This document shows positions 53,566 to 62,319 of a stretch of 64,000 nucleotides of DNA, piece after piece. The translations under genes were made by a program, and so were the position numbers. Location of the stretch: positions 5,774,049 to 5,838,048 of the forward strand of contig OY282352.1 in the NCBI GenBank assembly GCA_958295495.1, read 5' to 3'. Source of the DNA: an uncultured Latescibacterota bacterium. GTDB taxonomy: Bacteria; Latescibacterota; UBA2968; UBA8231. The stretch's first letter is position 1. Each line of letters begins with the position of its first letter. The notes under the pieces are model-generated. The model worked only from the letters and a program-made list of their open reading frames with translations, made no database searches and had not been told where the DNA came from.

Positions 53566-54567
53566 TCAAAAGTGCCGTTTCAAGTACCCGACCACCTCGT
53601 ACAGGGTGGCGCAAACGCGCTGGCCCGCGGCGGTGTGGAGCCGCCAGACCGCGTCACCGTTCTGGCGCACAATCTCGACGCACGTCGGCGCGTCTGCCGC
53701 CACGCGCAACCCCGCCCGTTCCAACGCCCGCGCGGTCCACAAGGCATAGAGCCCTTCTCCCACCAAGCCGACTGCGCCATCTGGGGCGCGCCCCATACAG
53801 AAAGAACCAATTGCCGGGTCGAATTCCACGCCCGCAAACGTCCGTTGAAAAGCTCCGCTCAACACCAAGTCTTCCGGTGCCCCGGTTTGCAAAGGACCGT
53901 CCGGCGGCAGCAGCCAGAGGCGGTCGGCGCAGCGCAGGGCCAAATCCAAATCGTGTGTGGAAAGCAAGACAGCGCGCTCGCTAGCGCCGACTAAGCGGCG
54001 CAACAACTGCACGATTTCGACCCGTCGCGGCAAGTCCAAAAAGGCCGTAGGCTCGTCGAGGAGGAGCACGGCTGGTTCCTGCGCCAAGGCGCGGGCAATC
54101 ATCACCTTTTGCCGCTCGCCATCGCTCAACTCACCAACGCTGCGAGCGGCCAAGTCTCTAGCCCCCACCGCGTCAAGGGCCCAGCGCACCACCTCTTCGT
54201 CCGCAGAGGCAAGGCGACCGTCCCAGCCGGTGTACGGATAACGCCCCAGCGCCACCAGAGCATAGGCCGACAAGTTTCCCACATCCACCCGCTCGGTCAG
54301 AACTAAGCCCAGCAGGCGCGCCCGTTCGCTCTCGGTCAGCCCGTGCAGGTCGCGGCCGTTGAGAAGCACCTCGCCAGCCAGCGGCTTTTGCAGACCAGCC
54401 AGCGTGCGCATGAGCGTGGATTTGCCAGCACCATTGGGTCCTAACAGGCAGACGAATTCCCCCTCGAGCAATTCCACGCCAAGGTCCGCGGCCACGGCAA
54501 TGCGCGGGCGTCGCTTAGGCGCGTAGCCAATGCACAGGCGGCGCGTTTGTAGAATGGTCGCAGCCAC
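53566..54567 (-). CDS. btuD: ABC transporter ATP-binding protein (BtuD/FecE-type) with C-terminal extension
   Basis: 333 residues from GTG 54567, 5 nt after the permease stop; the longer frame to 54879 is antisense-like filler. Walker A GPNGAGKST, Q-loop region, signature LSDGERQKV and Walker B VLLLDEPTAFLD are intact. After about residue 255 there is an extra domain (VGLVGEGLYALWTARALERA), seen in some cobalamin ATPases. It powers vitamin B12 import through the BtuC-like permease. Last gene of the riboswitch operon. Confidence 0.9.
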   Translation of the reverse strand: MAATILQTRRLCIGYAPKRRPRIAVAADLGVELLEGEFVCLLGPNGAGKSTLMRTLAGLQKPLAGEVLLNGRDLHGLTESERARLLGLVLTERVDVGNLSAYALVALGRYPYTGWDGRLASADEEVVRWALDAVGARDLAARSVGELSDGERQKVMIARALAQEPAVLLLDEPTAFLDLPRRVEIVQLLRRLVGASERAVLLSTHDLDLALRCADRLWLLPPDGPLQTGAPEDLVLSGAFQRTFAGVEFDPAIGSFCMGRAPDGAVGLVGEGLYALWTARALERAGLRVAADAPTCVEIVRQNGDAVWRLHTAAGQRVCATLYEVVGYLKRHF

Positions 54568-54572
54568 GGCGT

Positions 54573-55649
54573 TCAGGCGGCAAAGGCCTGCCGCAGCGTG
54601 CGGCGGCGCAGGATGATCCAAGTGACCACGGGTGCGCCGATCAGGGCGGTGACCGCGTTGAGCGGCAGCGTGGCCTCGCTGCCGGGCAGACGGGCCACCA
54701 GATCCGCGCTCAGGGCCAAAATGCCGCCCAACAGCACGCTGGCCGGCAGCAGTACGCGGTGGTCCGAGGTATTGAAGAGGGCGCGGCACAAATGCGGCAC
54801 GGCCACGCCCAAAAAGCCAATGGGACCGCAATAGGCCGTGACTGCGCCAGCCAGCAGCGCGGCACTGGCAATGATCCACAGCCGCGCCCGCCGCGCACCC
54901 AAGCCCATGCTACGCGCATAGGTTTCGCCGAGCAGCAGGGCATTGAGCGGTTTAACCAGCAGGCCGGCCAGCACCAGACCGGCCAGCACCACCGGTGCTA
55001 AAAAGGTGAGCTGGCCCCAAGCGACCGCACCAAAGCTGCCAAAGGTCCACAAGACGTACGTTTGTACCTGTTCGGGGATGCTGAAGTAGAGCAACACGCT
55101 GACCACGGCACTCGTCAGATAGCCGAACATGAGGCCGAGGATGAGCAGGGTCATGGTGTGCTGTACGCGCCGCCCCACGGAAAGCACCAAGCCCAGCACC
55201 AGCGCGGCCCCGGCTACGGCCGCAACAACCACGCCGGCTTGGCCCAAAAGCCCTAGCCCAGCCAACAACCCAGCCCCGGTGACGCCCGTGCCCAAGACGA
55301 CCAATGCCACGCCCAGACTAGCGCCGGCGCTGATGCCGAGGATGAAGGGGTCGGCGAGGGGATTGCGGAATAGGGTCTGCATTTGCAACCCGCTGGTGCT
55401 CAGGGCCGCGCCGGCCAATAGCGCGGTGAGCGCACGCGGCAAGCGGATCGCGTAGATGATGTGGCTCCAACTCGGCTTTTGGTCGGCTTCACCCCACAGG
55501 ATAGCGACCACCGCATCGAGGGGAATGGACACCGACCCCACGCCCAGGCTGAGCGCAAAAAAGCCGAGCAAGGCCGCAGCCATCCCGAGGAAAAGTCCCC
55601 AGCGCGGACCCAGCCGGGGCCATGCAGGGGTAATGGAAGCGGATGCCAC
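54573..55649 (-). CDS. btuC: FecCD-family ABC permease (BtuC-type)
   Basis: 358 residues, about ten hydrophobic helices, inner membrane. Family landmarks: LPRALTALLAGAALSTSGLQ, FRNPLADPFILGISAGASLG and the ATPase-coupling loop CGPIGFLGVAVPHLCRAL. Start 55649 is 6 nt after the stop of the binding-protein gene. The family moves siderophores, heme or cobalamin; the riboswitch and adenosyltransferase make cobalamin the likely cargo. Confidence 0.93.
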   Translation of the reverse strand: MASASITPAWPRLGPRWGLFLGMAAALLGFFALSLGVGSVSIPLDAVVAILWGEADQKPSWSHIIYAIRLPRALTALLAGAALSTSGLQMQTLFRNPLADPFILGISAGASLGVALVVLGTGVTGAGLLAGLGLLGQAGVVVAAVAGAALVLGLVLSVGRRVQHTMTLLILGLMFGYLTSAVVSVLLYFSIPEQVQTYVLWTFGSFGAVAWGQLTFLAPVVLAGLVLAGLLVKPLNALLLGETYARSMGLGARRARLWIIASAALLAGAVTAYCGPIGFLGVAVPHLCRALFNTSDHRVLLPASVLLGGILALSADLVARLPGSEATLPLNAVTALIGAPVVTWIILRRRTLRQAFAA

Positions 55650-55655
55650 GGCGTC

Positions 55656-56813
55656 TCAGTCCAGTTTTTGATAGAATTTGAGCGCGTGTTCTGGCAGGCG
55701 GTCGGGATGCAGAATTTTTATAAAATCGGCCAACACGATATGAGGTTCGGCAAGGCCGCTTTCCCAGTAGTCGTTGCCGCCGTGCGCGTTGAGCCGGGCG
55801 TTGGCGTTGTACACCTGACCGCTGCTGAACGCGGCGAACGCGGCGTAGCGCTCGTCTGCGGCCTGCACCTCGGCCAGCGAGTGCCATTGGTTGCGCATGG
55901 TCAGCCAAACGTCGGCTGCGTGGGCCTTTTCGTACACGGCCTCAAAATCCAAGGGCAAGCTTCCCGCGGAATCGTCGTCGGCCCACAGGTACGCGCCGCC
56001 GGCCGCGGCGATCAATTGCGCGGCGTAGCTCTTGCCGCCGGCGATGTGCCAAGCGTCGCGCCAGAGGGAGCCGCCGAACACTGTGGGGCGTTGGGCCGTT
56101 GGAATATCCCGCACCAAGGCCGCGTATTGCTGGTATTGGGCCGCGATGTCGGCAAAGCGTTTTTCCGCTAGGGCCTCGGCGTTAAAAAAGGTCGCGGTGA
56201 ACTTGAGCCATTCCGTGCGGCCCAAGGGCGAAGGCTCGGTGTACTCGGCGTTGATGGCCACGGCCACGCCGGCTTGCTGCAAGACTGGGTGGGCATTGTA
56301 CTGGGCTTGAGCCGAGGCCACGGTCATCACCACATCGGTCTCCAATTCCAGCACTAATTCGAGATTGATCCCGGCACCGTGACCGATTTCGGCGATTTTG
56401 CCGGCCGCAAAGCGCTGGTTGACGCCGGGCGAATGCACCATCTCAATGTCGCTGACCGCGACCAAGGTTTCGCGGGCGTCGAGCAATTCGAGGTGCGGCA
56501 ATTGGGTGGTCGATAGGGCCGCAAGCCGGCGGATGGGTACGGTGATGCGCTGAACGCCCTCGTACCCGTCGGGTGCGGGGGTGCCGCACTGGACCAGCAA
56601 GTACTGGACGGCTTGTTCGGCCCCGGGCCACGGGGTATGCACGGTGACCACTTTGTAGTTGTCGAAGTACTCAATCGCCAAGCTCTCGGCGTATTGCAGT
56701 TCGGCCTTGTGCGGGAAATAGTCCATTGCCGGATCGTACGTATCGACGCAATCGGCCCCGTGCGCCGCTGGCACGCTGAGGACCATCCACGCCCAAAAAC
56801 ACACCTTGTGCAT
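55656..56813 (-). CDS. btuF: ABC transporter substrate-binding protein (BtuF-like)
   Basis: 385 residues from ATG 56813 behind GGGGGGAGG; the signal peptide is MHKVCFWAWMVLSVPAAHGA. Binding-protein features: VVTVHTPWPGAEQAVQYLLV, LLDARETLVAVSD, GAGINLELVLELETDVVMTV and GGAYLWADDDSAGSLPLDFE. Periplasmic; delivers cobalamin to the BtuC/BtuD pump. It lies between the adenosyltransferase (40 nt upstream) and the permease (6 nt). Somewhat longer than E. coli BtuF. Confidence 0.87.
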   Translation of the reverse strand: MHKVCFWAWMVLSVPAAHGADCVDTYDPAMDYFPHKAELQYAESLAIEYFDNYKVVTVHTPWPGAEQAVQYLLVQCGTPAPDGYEGVQRITVPIRRLAALSTTQLPHLELLDARETLVAVSDIEMVHSPGVNQRFAAGKIAEIGHGAGINLELVLELETDVVMTVASAQAQYNAHPVLQQAGVAVAINAEYTEPSPLGRTEWLKFTATFFNAEALAEKRFADIAAQYQQYAALVRDIPTAQRPTVFGGSLWRDAWHIAGGKSYAAQLIAAAGGAYLWADDDSAGSLPLDFEAVYEKAHAADVWLTMRNQWHSLAEVQAADERYAAFAAFSSGQVYNANARLNAHGGNDYWESGLAEPHIVLADFIKILHPDRLPEHALKFYQKLD

Positions 56814-56853
56814 CAAATGCCTCCCCCCAAAAATCGCCTCCGCTAAAAGCCAC

Positions 56854-57420
56854 TTACTCATCGGCTGCGCCCTCCCCCGGCTTCCACAACACATCCGCCT
56901 TCCCGCCGTCGTTGGCGACCCGCGCCATGGCGAAGAGCAAATCGGAGAGCCGGTTGAGATACTGGAGAACCGGCTGGCCGACCGGCTCTTGCTCCGCGAG
57001 TTGCCAAGCGGCACGCTCGGCGCGCCGACACACCGTACGCGCCAAGTGCAGCCAAGCGGCGGGGAGCTGTCCCCCGGGCAAGATAAAGCTCCGCAAGGGA
57101 GCCAAGTCTCGCGTGAGTTGGTCGATTTGCTGCTCTAGGAAAAGGACCTGCTGCGGCTGCACGCGCAGGCGCTCTTCTTCGCCATCGGCCTGCGGGACGC
57201 ACAAATCGGCCCCCACGTCGAAGAGATCGTTTTGCACTCGGGCGAGGACCTTGTCGTGCTGCGTGCCGCTGGCTCGGGCCAGCCCGAGCACCGAGTTCAG
57301 CTCATCTACGCATCCATAAGCGGCGATGCGGGCACTCGTCTTGGGCACTTGCGACATATCGCCCAGCCGCGTCATACCGCCATCGCCCGTCTTGGTGTAG
57401 AGCTTCGATAGCGCAACCAT
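56854..57420 (-). CDS. pduO: Cob(I)alamin adenosyltransferase, PduO type
   Basis: 188 residues. N-terminal motif LYTKTGDGGMTRLGD, then AAYGCVDELNSVLGL, ILPGGQLPAAWLHLARTVCR with the ATP-site Arg/Glu pair (CRRAER), and NRLSDLLFAMAR. The enzyme transfers adenosyl from ATP to cob(I)alamin, making coenzyme B12 after import. Start 57420 follows AAAGG. Location inside the uptake operon supports this role. Assignment is firm. Confidence 0.96.
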   Translation of the reverse strand: MVALSKLYTKTGDGGMTRLGDMSQVPKTSARIAAYGCVDELNSVLGLARASGTQHDKVLARVQNDLFDVGADLCVPQADGEEERLRVQPQQVLFLEQQIDQLTRDLAPLRSFILPGGQLPAAWLHLARTVCRRAERAAWQLAEQEPVGQPVLQYLNRLSDLLFAMARVANDGGKADVLWKPGEGAADE

Positions 57421-57440
57421 GTCTATTGCCTTTCCCTTGT

Positions 57441-58844
57441 TTATTTAATCAACAGCACCTTGCCCACAGCCCGTTGACCGCCAGCGCGCAACTGCACCAG
57501 ATACGCGCCGTTGCCCACCCGCTCACCGGCAGCATTGCGACCATCCCAGTGGAGAACGTGTCGGCCGGCCGCGACCGGGCCGGAGGCCAAGGTGCGGATG
57601 GTGCGGCCCAAGACGTCGTGGACGGTCAGTGCGACCAGGGTGTTGGCCTGCCAGACCGCAAAGGGAATCTGCACCGAGGCGTTGAAGGGATTGGGATAGG
57701 CCGCTGCCAAGGCGAATTCCTGCGGCAAACCGTCGGCGGTGGTTTCCTCCACGGCCGTGGGGACGGTCACATCGCCCAAGACCACGATATTCGACGGCGG
57801 CAGGCCGGTGTCAATGGGGCCGCGCAGGAACGCTCCGGTGGCCGCGTCGTAGAATTTGAGCCCAGCACTGGCCGGATCGGCGAAGGAGCCGCGGTCGGCG
57901 ACGACCAAGCGGCCGCCATCTACAGCCAAGCTGGGGATAAAACCGCCGCTGGTATTTTCTAGGGGCGCGCCCACAGCACCGCTGGACAACTCAAAGGGCC
58001 GGACCCTGTTGGCGAAGTTATCGTCCGCGACCACGGCATAGCCCCGGTTTTGATCGACTAGGACCATGGACGCGATATCGCCGCCCAAGTCCTCCTCGCC
58101 GACGGCCAATCCGAGGCTGCGGTTGGTGGCTGTATCGACGATTTCCACGCCGCCGGACCGGTCGCCAAAACCAGCCACGACCCCCACGGCGATCTGCTCG
58201 CCGACCACGGCCATGCTGTTGGGATTAGCGGCACTCAGGGCGATGCCTTGCACCCCCTCGGCGTCCGGGTCCACATCAACGAGGGTGTCGCTGGCCAGAT
58301 CGACGACGATCAGGTAGCTGACGTCGGCCGGTCCCCACCCGCTATTGCGGTCGAGGCGTTGGCAGCTCAAGTACAGCCGGTCGCCGACGCGGACGATTTG
58401 CGATGCTTCGGGCAGGCCGTCCGCGTCGGCGAAAGCACTCAGATCAATCTCGCCCAATTCCGCGCCATCTTGGGGATTGACGATCAGCAGGGACGCGGTG
58501 TCGTAGCGAGAAATGTATGCTTTGTCCGGGGCGACAATTTCAATGTCGTGCGGATTGGCACCGTTGCCCACCGAAAACTGGATTAGAGGCGTGCGCAAAT
58601 CCATCGCGTCCAGCACCAAGATATTGTCCTGGCCCAAGCGGTTGACGATATAGACGCGGCCGTCGTGGTAGTGCCCCACTGCGTCCGAGTGGACGCCCAA
58701 CAGATTCACCTCGGCCTCGGCAGCATTCGCGGCCCAAAAAGCCGTGCTGCCGGTGGCAAAGTCCGTGGTGATGACGAAGAGGTCGCTCTGCGCCGCCGAA
58801 TTCGCCAGCAGCAAGAGGGCGGCTAAAATGGAAACGCGGTACAT
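57441..58844 (-). CDS. Secreted beta-propeller protein with sorting domain, candidate BtuG-like B12 binder
   Basis: 467 residues with signal peptide MYRVSILAALLLLANSAAQS. Repeated blades (VGHYHDGRVYIVNRLGQDNI, GNGANPHDIEIVAPDKAYIS, VRVGDRLYLSCQRLDR) resemble YncE/DUF5074 propellers. The C-terminus (AAYPNPFNASVQIPFAVWQA to VGKVLLIK) is a FlgD-like sorting domain. It sits between the TonB receptor and adenosyltransferase under a B12 riboswitch. In Bacteroides, the DUF5074 propeller BtuG captures B12 over BtuB as a lipoprotein. Here a sorting domain replaces the lipid anchor. Homology to BtuG is inferred from fold and context. Confidence 0.8.
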   Translation of the reverse strand: MYRVSILAALLLLANSAAQSDLFVITTDFATGSTAFWAANAAEAEVNLLGVHSDAVGHYHDGRVYIVNRLGQDNILVLDAMDLRTPLIQFSVGNGANPHDIEIVAPDKAYISRYDTASLLIVNPQDGAELGEIDLSAFADADGLPEASQIVRVGDRLYLSCQRLDRNSGWGPADVSYLIVVDLASDTLVDVDPDAEGVQGIALSAANPNSMAVVGEQIAVGVVAGFGDRSGGVEIVDTATNRSLGLAVGEEDLGGDIASMVLVDQNRGYAVVADDNFANRVRPFELSSGAVGAPLENTSGGFIPSLAVDGGRLVVADRGSFADPASAGLKFYDAATGAFLRGPIDTGLPPSNIVVLGDVTVPTAVEETTADGLPQEFALAAAYPNPFNASVQIPFAVWQANTLVALTVHDVLGRTIRTLASGPVAAGRHVLHWDGRNAAGERVGNGAYLVQLRAGGQRAVGKVLLIK

Positions 58845-58888
58845 GTGAATCCTCCTTGGTTAGTGGTGTAGGGACGGCCCAACCGACC

Positions 58889-61153
58889 CTACTGGTACGT
58901 AGCATAGTACGCGGAAAGCTTATATGAGCGGCCCGGCAGCGGGTAGCCCCACAGATCGGCCACTTGATTATCGGTCAGATTGTGCAGTTCCCAAGACAAG
59001 GCGATGCCCTCGACCAGCGGCAAGGTGCCGCCGAGGTTGTACAGGGTGCGGACGGGCACAGTGCGCAGGTTAGCGCGGTCGAGAAAATGCCGGTTTTCGC
59101 GGCTGAATTCGCCGTATAGCTCCACGCGGCCCAAGTCGAGGGAAGCGCGCGCATTGAGCCGATGGCGCGGCGCATTGGGCAGGTCGTTGCCCCGTTCAAA
59201 AGAGAACGGGGTGCGGTTTTCGGCGCGCTGGTACGCGTAATTGCCGCGGATTGCCAGCCTTGGCAACAACCGCGCCTCAACTCGCGTTTCCACGCCGCGC
59301 AGCAAGGCTCGGCCCACATTGTGGGGCCGCGACACCCGCTGCGAGTTCTGCATAAAGCGAATGAGGTTTTCGGCGCGATTGCGATAGTACACGACCTCGG
59401 CCAAGGTCAGCCCCACTCCTTCGGCGGAACCACGGAAAACCACGCCCAAATCCCAGTTGTGCCCTTCTTCACGGACCAGATCGGTATTGCCGATCACCGC
59501 GCCCCGGTCGCCAAACAGTTCAAAGAAACTGGGGGCGCGCTGGTAGCGGCCCTGGTGCGCCTTGAGAGCCAAATCAGCACCTAAGTCTAGGGCCGCGCCC
59601 ACGCGATAGCCCCACAGGATTTCGCCGTTGGCTCGGCTCGGCAACACCGCACTGGGGGCAAAGTTCTTCCGCTCGAAAAAGCGGTCGGCAAGGCCTTCTG
59701 CCTGGGTGCCAGCATTGAGGGTCAAGCGCCGCCCGAGCGGCACCTCCACCTCGGTCCCGGCAGCTAACGCCCGGCGGCGACTGTGCAAGAGCCGGCTGTC
59801 GGGCCGGAGCAAGTCGTCGGGAACAAAGGTCTCGCCCCGGGCCGCGACAAAAGCGGTGAGCAGGGACTGGCCGGGCAGGAGGGCATTCACTTCGCCGCGC
59901 AGGCCCAAGCTTTGGGTGATGTTGCGGTCGTGCTGGCGGCCTAAGCCCACTTCGCCGCGCCGATCCCGGTACTCGTCTTTTTCGCGCGAGTGGTGAGCTT
60001 TGAGCCGGTATCCGGCGCGGCTGTGGCCCAGCGGGCCGAAGAGCGCAGCTTCGGCGACATGACGCCACGTATCGTAGCGAGTGTGTAGGGACTGGTTGTT
60101 GCCAAGGCCGGGGATGCCTTTGTGGCTCAGGTCAAAGGTGCTGTGGACTTGCAAGCGGCTGGCACCCAAGTAGCGCCCGATTTTGGCCAGGCCGCGCAAG
60201 CCGCGAAAATCGCTGTTGAGCCGTCGCGCCCAGCCGTCGTCTTGGGCATTGTACTCGGTGCCGTTGTCGTCCCAAAAGCGGAAGTCATTGCGGCTGGCCC
60301 TGTAGTTGACCAAGCCCAAGTATTCCCAGCCCTTGTAGGGGCCACTGAGCAAAGCCCCCAGTTGGCGGGTGCCGTGCGAACCGGTGGCGGTGTGCAAGCG
60401 AGTGCGGACTTTGCCGCCGAGTGGCTGCGTGCGGATGTGGACCACGCCGCCGAGGCTGTTGCCGCCAAAGTGCGCCGGCACTGCGCCCCGGTAGATCTCC
60501 ACCCTTTCGACGCCGCCAATGGGCAGGCCGCCCAGATCCACGCCACCGCCCACAGCTTGGTTGAGCAGCACCCCGTCGAGGAAAACTTGGACCTGTTCGG
60601 CCGTGGACCCGCGGATGGAAAGGGTGCTAAAACTACCCAACCCGCCGTAGCGGCGGATGTTGACGCCGGTAGCGCGGTCGAGGGTCTGGGCTAGGTCTGT
60701 GCCGGGGGTGCGCTGGTTGCCCAAGGCAATGGTTTCGACGAAAGAGGCAATGTGCTTGCCCTCGGGGGCGCGCCGGGCGCGGACCACCAACTCGTCCATG
60801 AGCATGGGCAGAGGTTGTAGGTGCAACTCGACCGAGGTGGGGGATGCGCCGATCTGGACGTGGTCTTGCAGGGGCCGGTAGCCCAGCCGCTCCACGCGCA
60901 AACCCCAAGTGCCTGTTGGCAGATTTTCGAGATGGAAGGTGCCGGCCGTATCACTGCGGACGAAGCGGACTGCGCCAGATGGGGCGCTCAGCGTCAATGC
61001 GGCACTGGACACGGGGCGTCCCGCGTCCTGGTCGAGCAACCGGCCCTGTAAAGACCCGGCCCAGAGCGCCTCGGGATGCAGGGCCAATGAGAGAAAAACA
61101 ATAAAAAAGCCCGCCCTCGAATGAGAGCGGGTCGGGGTGCTCGTACTAGGCAC
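58889..61153 (-). CDS. btuB: TonB-dependent receptor, cobalamin uptake (BtuB-like)
   Basis: 754 residues from GTG 61153 (no other start precedes the signal segment AGFFIVFLSLALHPEALWAG). A carboxypeptidase-like N-terminal domain (LLDQDAGRPVSSAALTLSAP) precedes the plug (SIRGSTAEQVQVFLDGVLLN, GGVERVEIYRGAVPAHFGGN) and a 22-strand barrel ending YKLSAYYATYQ. Outer membrane; transports cobalamin with TonB energy. A B12 riboswitch lies directly upstream and its terminator falls inside codons 8-18. First gene of a six-gene uptake operon (gaps 5-44 nt). Confidence 0.93.
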   Translation of the reverse strand: MPSTSTPTRSHSRAGFFIVFLSLALHPEALWAGSLQGRLLDQDAGRPVSSAALTLSAPSGAVRFVRSDTAGTFHLENLPTGTWGLRVERLGYRPLQDHVQIGASPTSVELHLQPLPMLMDELVVRARRAPEGKHIASFVETIALGNQRTPGTDLAQTLDRATGVNIRRYGGLGSFSTLSIRGSTAEQVQVFLDGVLLNQAVGGGVDLGGLPIGGVERVEIYRGAVPAHFGGNSLGGVVHIRTQPLGGKVRTRLHTATGSHGTRQLGALLSGPYKGWEYLGLVNYRASRNDFRFWDDNGTEYNAQDDGWARRLNSDFRGLRGLAKIGRYLGASRLQVHSTFDLSHKGIPGLGNNQSLHTRYDTWRHVAEAALFGPLGHSRAGYRLKAHHSREKDEYRDRRGEVGLGRQHDRNITQSLGLRGEVNALLPGQSLLTAFVAARGETFVPDDLLRPDSRLLHSRRRALAAGTEVEVPLGRRLTLNAGTQAEGLADRFFERKNFAPSAVLPSRANGEILWGYRVGAALDLGADLALKAHQGRYQRAPSFFELFGDRGAVIGNTDLVREEGHNWDLGVVFRGSAEGVGLTLAEVVYYRNRAENLIRFMQNSQRVSRPHNVGRALLRGVETRVEARLLPRLAIRGNYAYQRAENRTPFSFERGNDLPNAPRHRLNARASLDLGRVELYGEFSRENRHFLDRANLRTVPVRTLYNLGGTLPLVEGIALSWELHNLTDNQVADLWGYPLPGRSYKLSAYYATYQ
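61101..61131 (-). terminator. Intrinsic terminator of the B12 riboswitch, inside the btuB 5' coding region
   Basis: Minus-strand CCCGCTCTC-ATTC-GAGGGCGGG forms a 9-bp stem (one G-U) followed by C and six T. It lies 60 nt after the aptamer and overlaps codons 8-18 of the TonB receptor gene. Likely the expression platform: B12 binding favours the terminator. Confidence 0.8.
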
Positions 61154-61191
61154 CGGTGGACCAACCTTTCTGCCGAAGGAGTCTTCACCTC

Positions 61192-61385
61192 AGCGCAGGC
61201 AGGTCTCCTGACTTCCGGTTATGCGCCCTCAACTCCTTCCCGATCCGCATGGGGTCAGTGGATGATGCCGGGGACGCGACAGCCTGGGGGCCGTCAACCG
61301 GTCACAGTGGCGGGACCGCGGCAGATTTGCACTGCCTTCCCTATTCTTCCGCTGCCGTGCAACAGCGGACACCTGCGCCGTTGAT
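61192..61385 (-). ncRNA. Cobalamin (B12) riboswitch
   Basis: Minus-strand RNA with the class landmarks in order: a 5' P1 strand near GCGCAGGTGTCC, GGGAAGGCAGTGCAAATC, the core GCCACTG (61305-61311), CCGGAAGTCAGGAGACCTGCC-type B12 box (AGGAGACCTGCC at 61198-61209) and the closing TGCGC. It sits between a TTGACA promoter and the TonB receptor gene, so adenosyl- or other cobalamin should repress the uptake operon. Confidence 0.95.
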
Positions 61386-61396
61386 TTGCTTGGGCT

Positions 61397-61425
61397 ATTA
61401 AAAGGGCTGCGTTGGAATCTGTCAA
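61397..61425 (-). promoter_or_regulatory. Sigma70-type promoter of the cobalamin uptake operon
   Basis: Minus strand TTGACA (61420-61425), 17-nt spacer, TTTAAT (61397-61402). The start of transcription would fall just before the first riboswitch stem. The -35 overlaps the end of the small gene 61422-61613. Confidence 0.75.
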
Positions 61426-61613
61426 GGATTTAATTTCTTTTGCGAAGTCTGTTTTCCGCGGAGTACTCTGGCCCGATACTTCTCGTCCAACTCCTGATAA
61501 TGGCGGACGAGTCCCTCTGGATCGTTCCCAACTGCTTCGGATATCTTCCGGCGGATGGCCCGAACTCGATCTATCACATCTTTAGAGTGCTCAGACATCA
61601 TCTTCACCTCCAA
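61422..61613 (-). CDS. Small protein paired with the PIN-domain gene
   Basis: 63 residues, very charged and helical (KDVIDRVRAIRRKISEAVGN, YQELDEKYRARVL). It overlaps the end of the PIN gene by 23 nt, so the two are coupled. It is a plausible antitoxin but no DNA-binding domain is visible. Starts at 61601 or 61598 are also possible (MMSEHSKD). Confidence 0.65.
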   Translation of the reverse strand: MEVKMMSEHSKDVIDRVRAIRRKISEAVGNDPEGLVRHYQELDEKYRARVLRGKQTSQKKLNP

Positions 61614-62073
61614 AAAGTTCCAAGGGCGTCACAAGATTAGGTACAAACAGGCCTAGAAGGCCATTTATTGCCCGAATATGGCTAAATTTGTTGGCGTTCG
61701 CTAGGTGTCGGCAGTTCCAAGTGAGAAGGAAGTCGCACTTGTGGTGTGACGCCAGTGCCAAATGAAGCGCATCGCCCGTGGGGTTGGCCGGCATGACATG
61801 GTGATTGACATACGTCTGTACTACCTCTCCAATGCCCCGCTCAACCGGTAAAAGTGGAACGTCATCAAGCAATCTCAAGCAATTCTCCCTCGAATCGAAT
61901 TCTCCGTTCTGCAACTCCTCTAGAACGGCGCTGCTCGTGACAATCTCGTAGTCATGGCGCTGCCTATCCCACCATTGTCGAGTCCAGCTACGTCGTGCGA
62001 TAGTCTCCGCGTCATCTCGGGTGTCGTAATATACACTGGGAATTGTCGTCTCAATGTACACTCTTCCGCTCAC
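61591..62073 (-). CDS. PIN-domain protein (VapC-like ribonuclease)
   Basis: 160 residues from GTG 62073 behind AAGGAAG. PIN signatures: VYIETTIPSVYYDTR at the N-terminus (first acidic residue), SSAVLEELQNGEF and NPTGDALHLALASHHKCDFL with LLTWNCRHLANANK. PIN toxins cleave RNA with a magnesium-bound acidic triad or quartet. It is upstream of a small coupled gene, giving toxin-first order, opposite to typical vapBC. May equally be a non-toxic housekeeping PIN nuclease. Confidence 0.82.
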   Translation of the reverse strand: MSGRVYIETTIPSVYYDTRDDAETIARRSWTRQWWDRQRHDYEIVTSSAVLEELQNGEFDSRENCLRLLDDVPLLPVERGIGEVVQTYVNHHVMPANPTGDALHLALASHHKCDFLLTWNCRHLANANKFSHIRAINGLLGLFVPNLVTPLELFGGEDDV

Positions 62074-62319
62074 TGTGATCTTCCTTCATGAAGTGGGTTG
62101 ACATGAAGCCGTATCAAAACCTCCGGCAGCCTTTGCTTGTAGCTCACCCGGAATTTTAAGACGGCTTCTGACCAAGCCCGGCAAGGTCATGTCCATGGCG
62201 TAGTCGATGCCTAGGCAGTTCGCGCTCTTCGACAATTTCGCCAGACAGCCCCTACCGCCGCCGGCAAGTCTTTCCTCTGGCCCAATGCCACAACAAAGAG
62301 GTTGGATGACAGAGCACTG

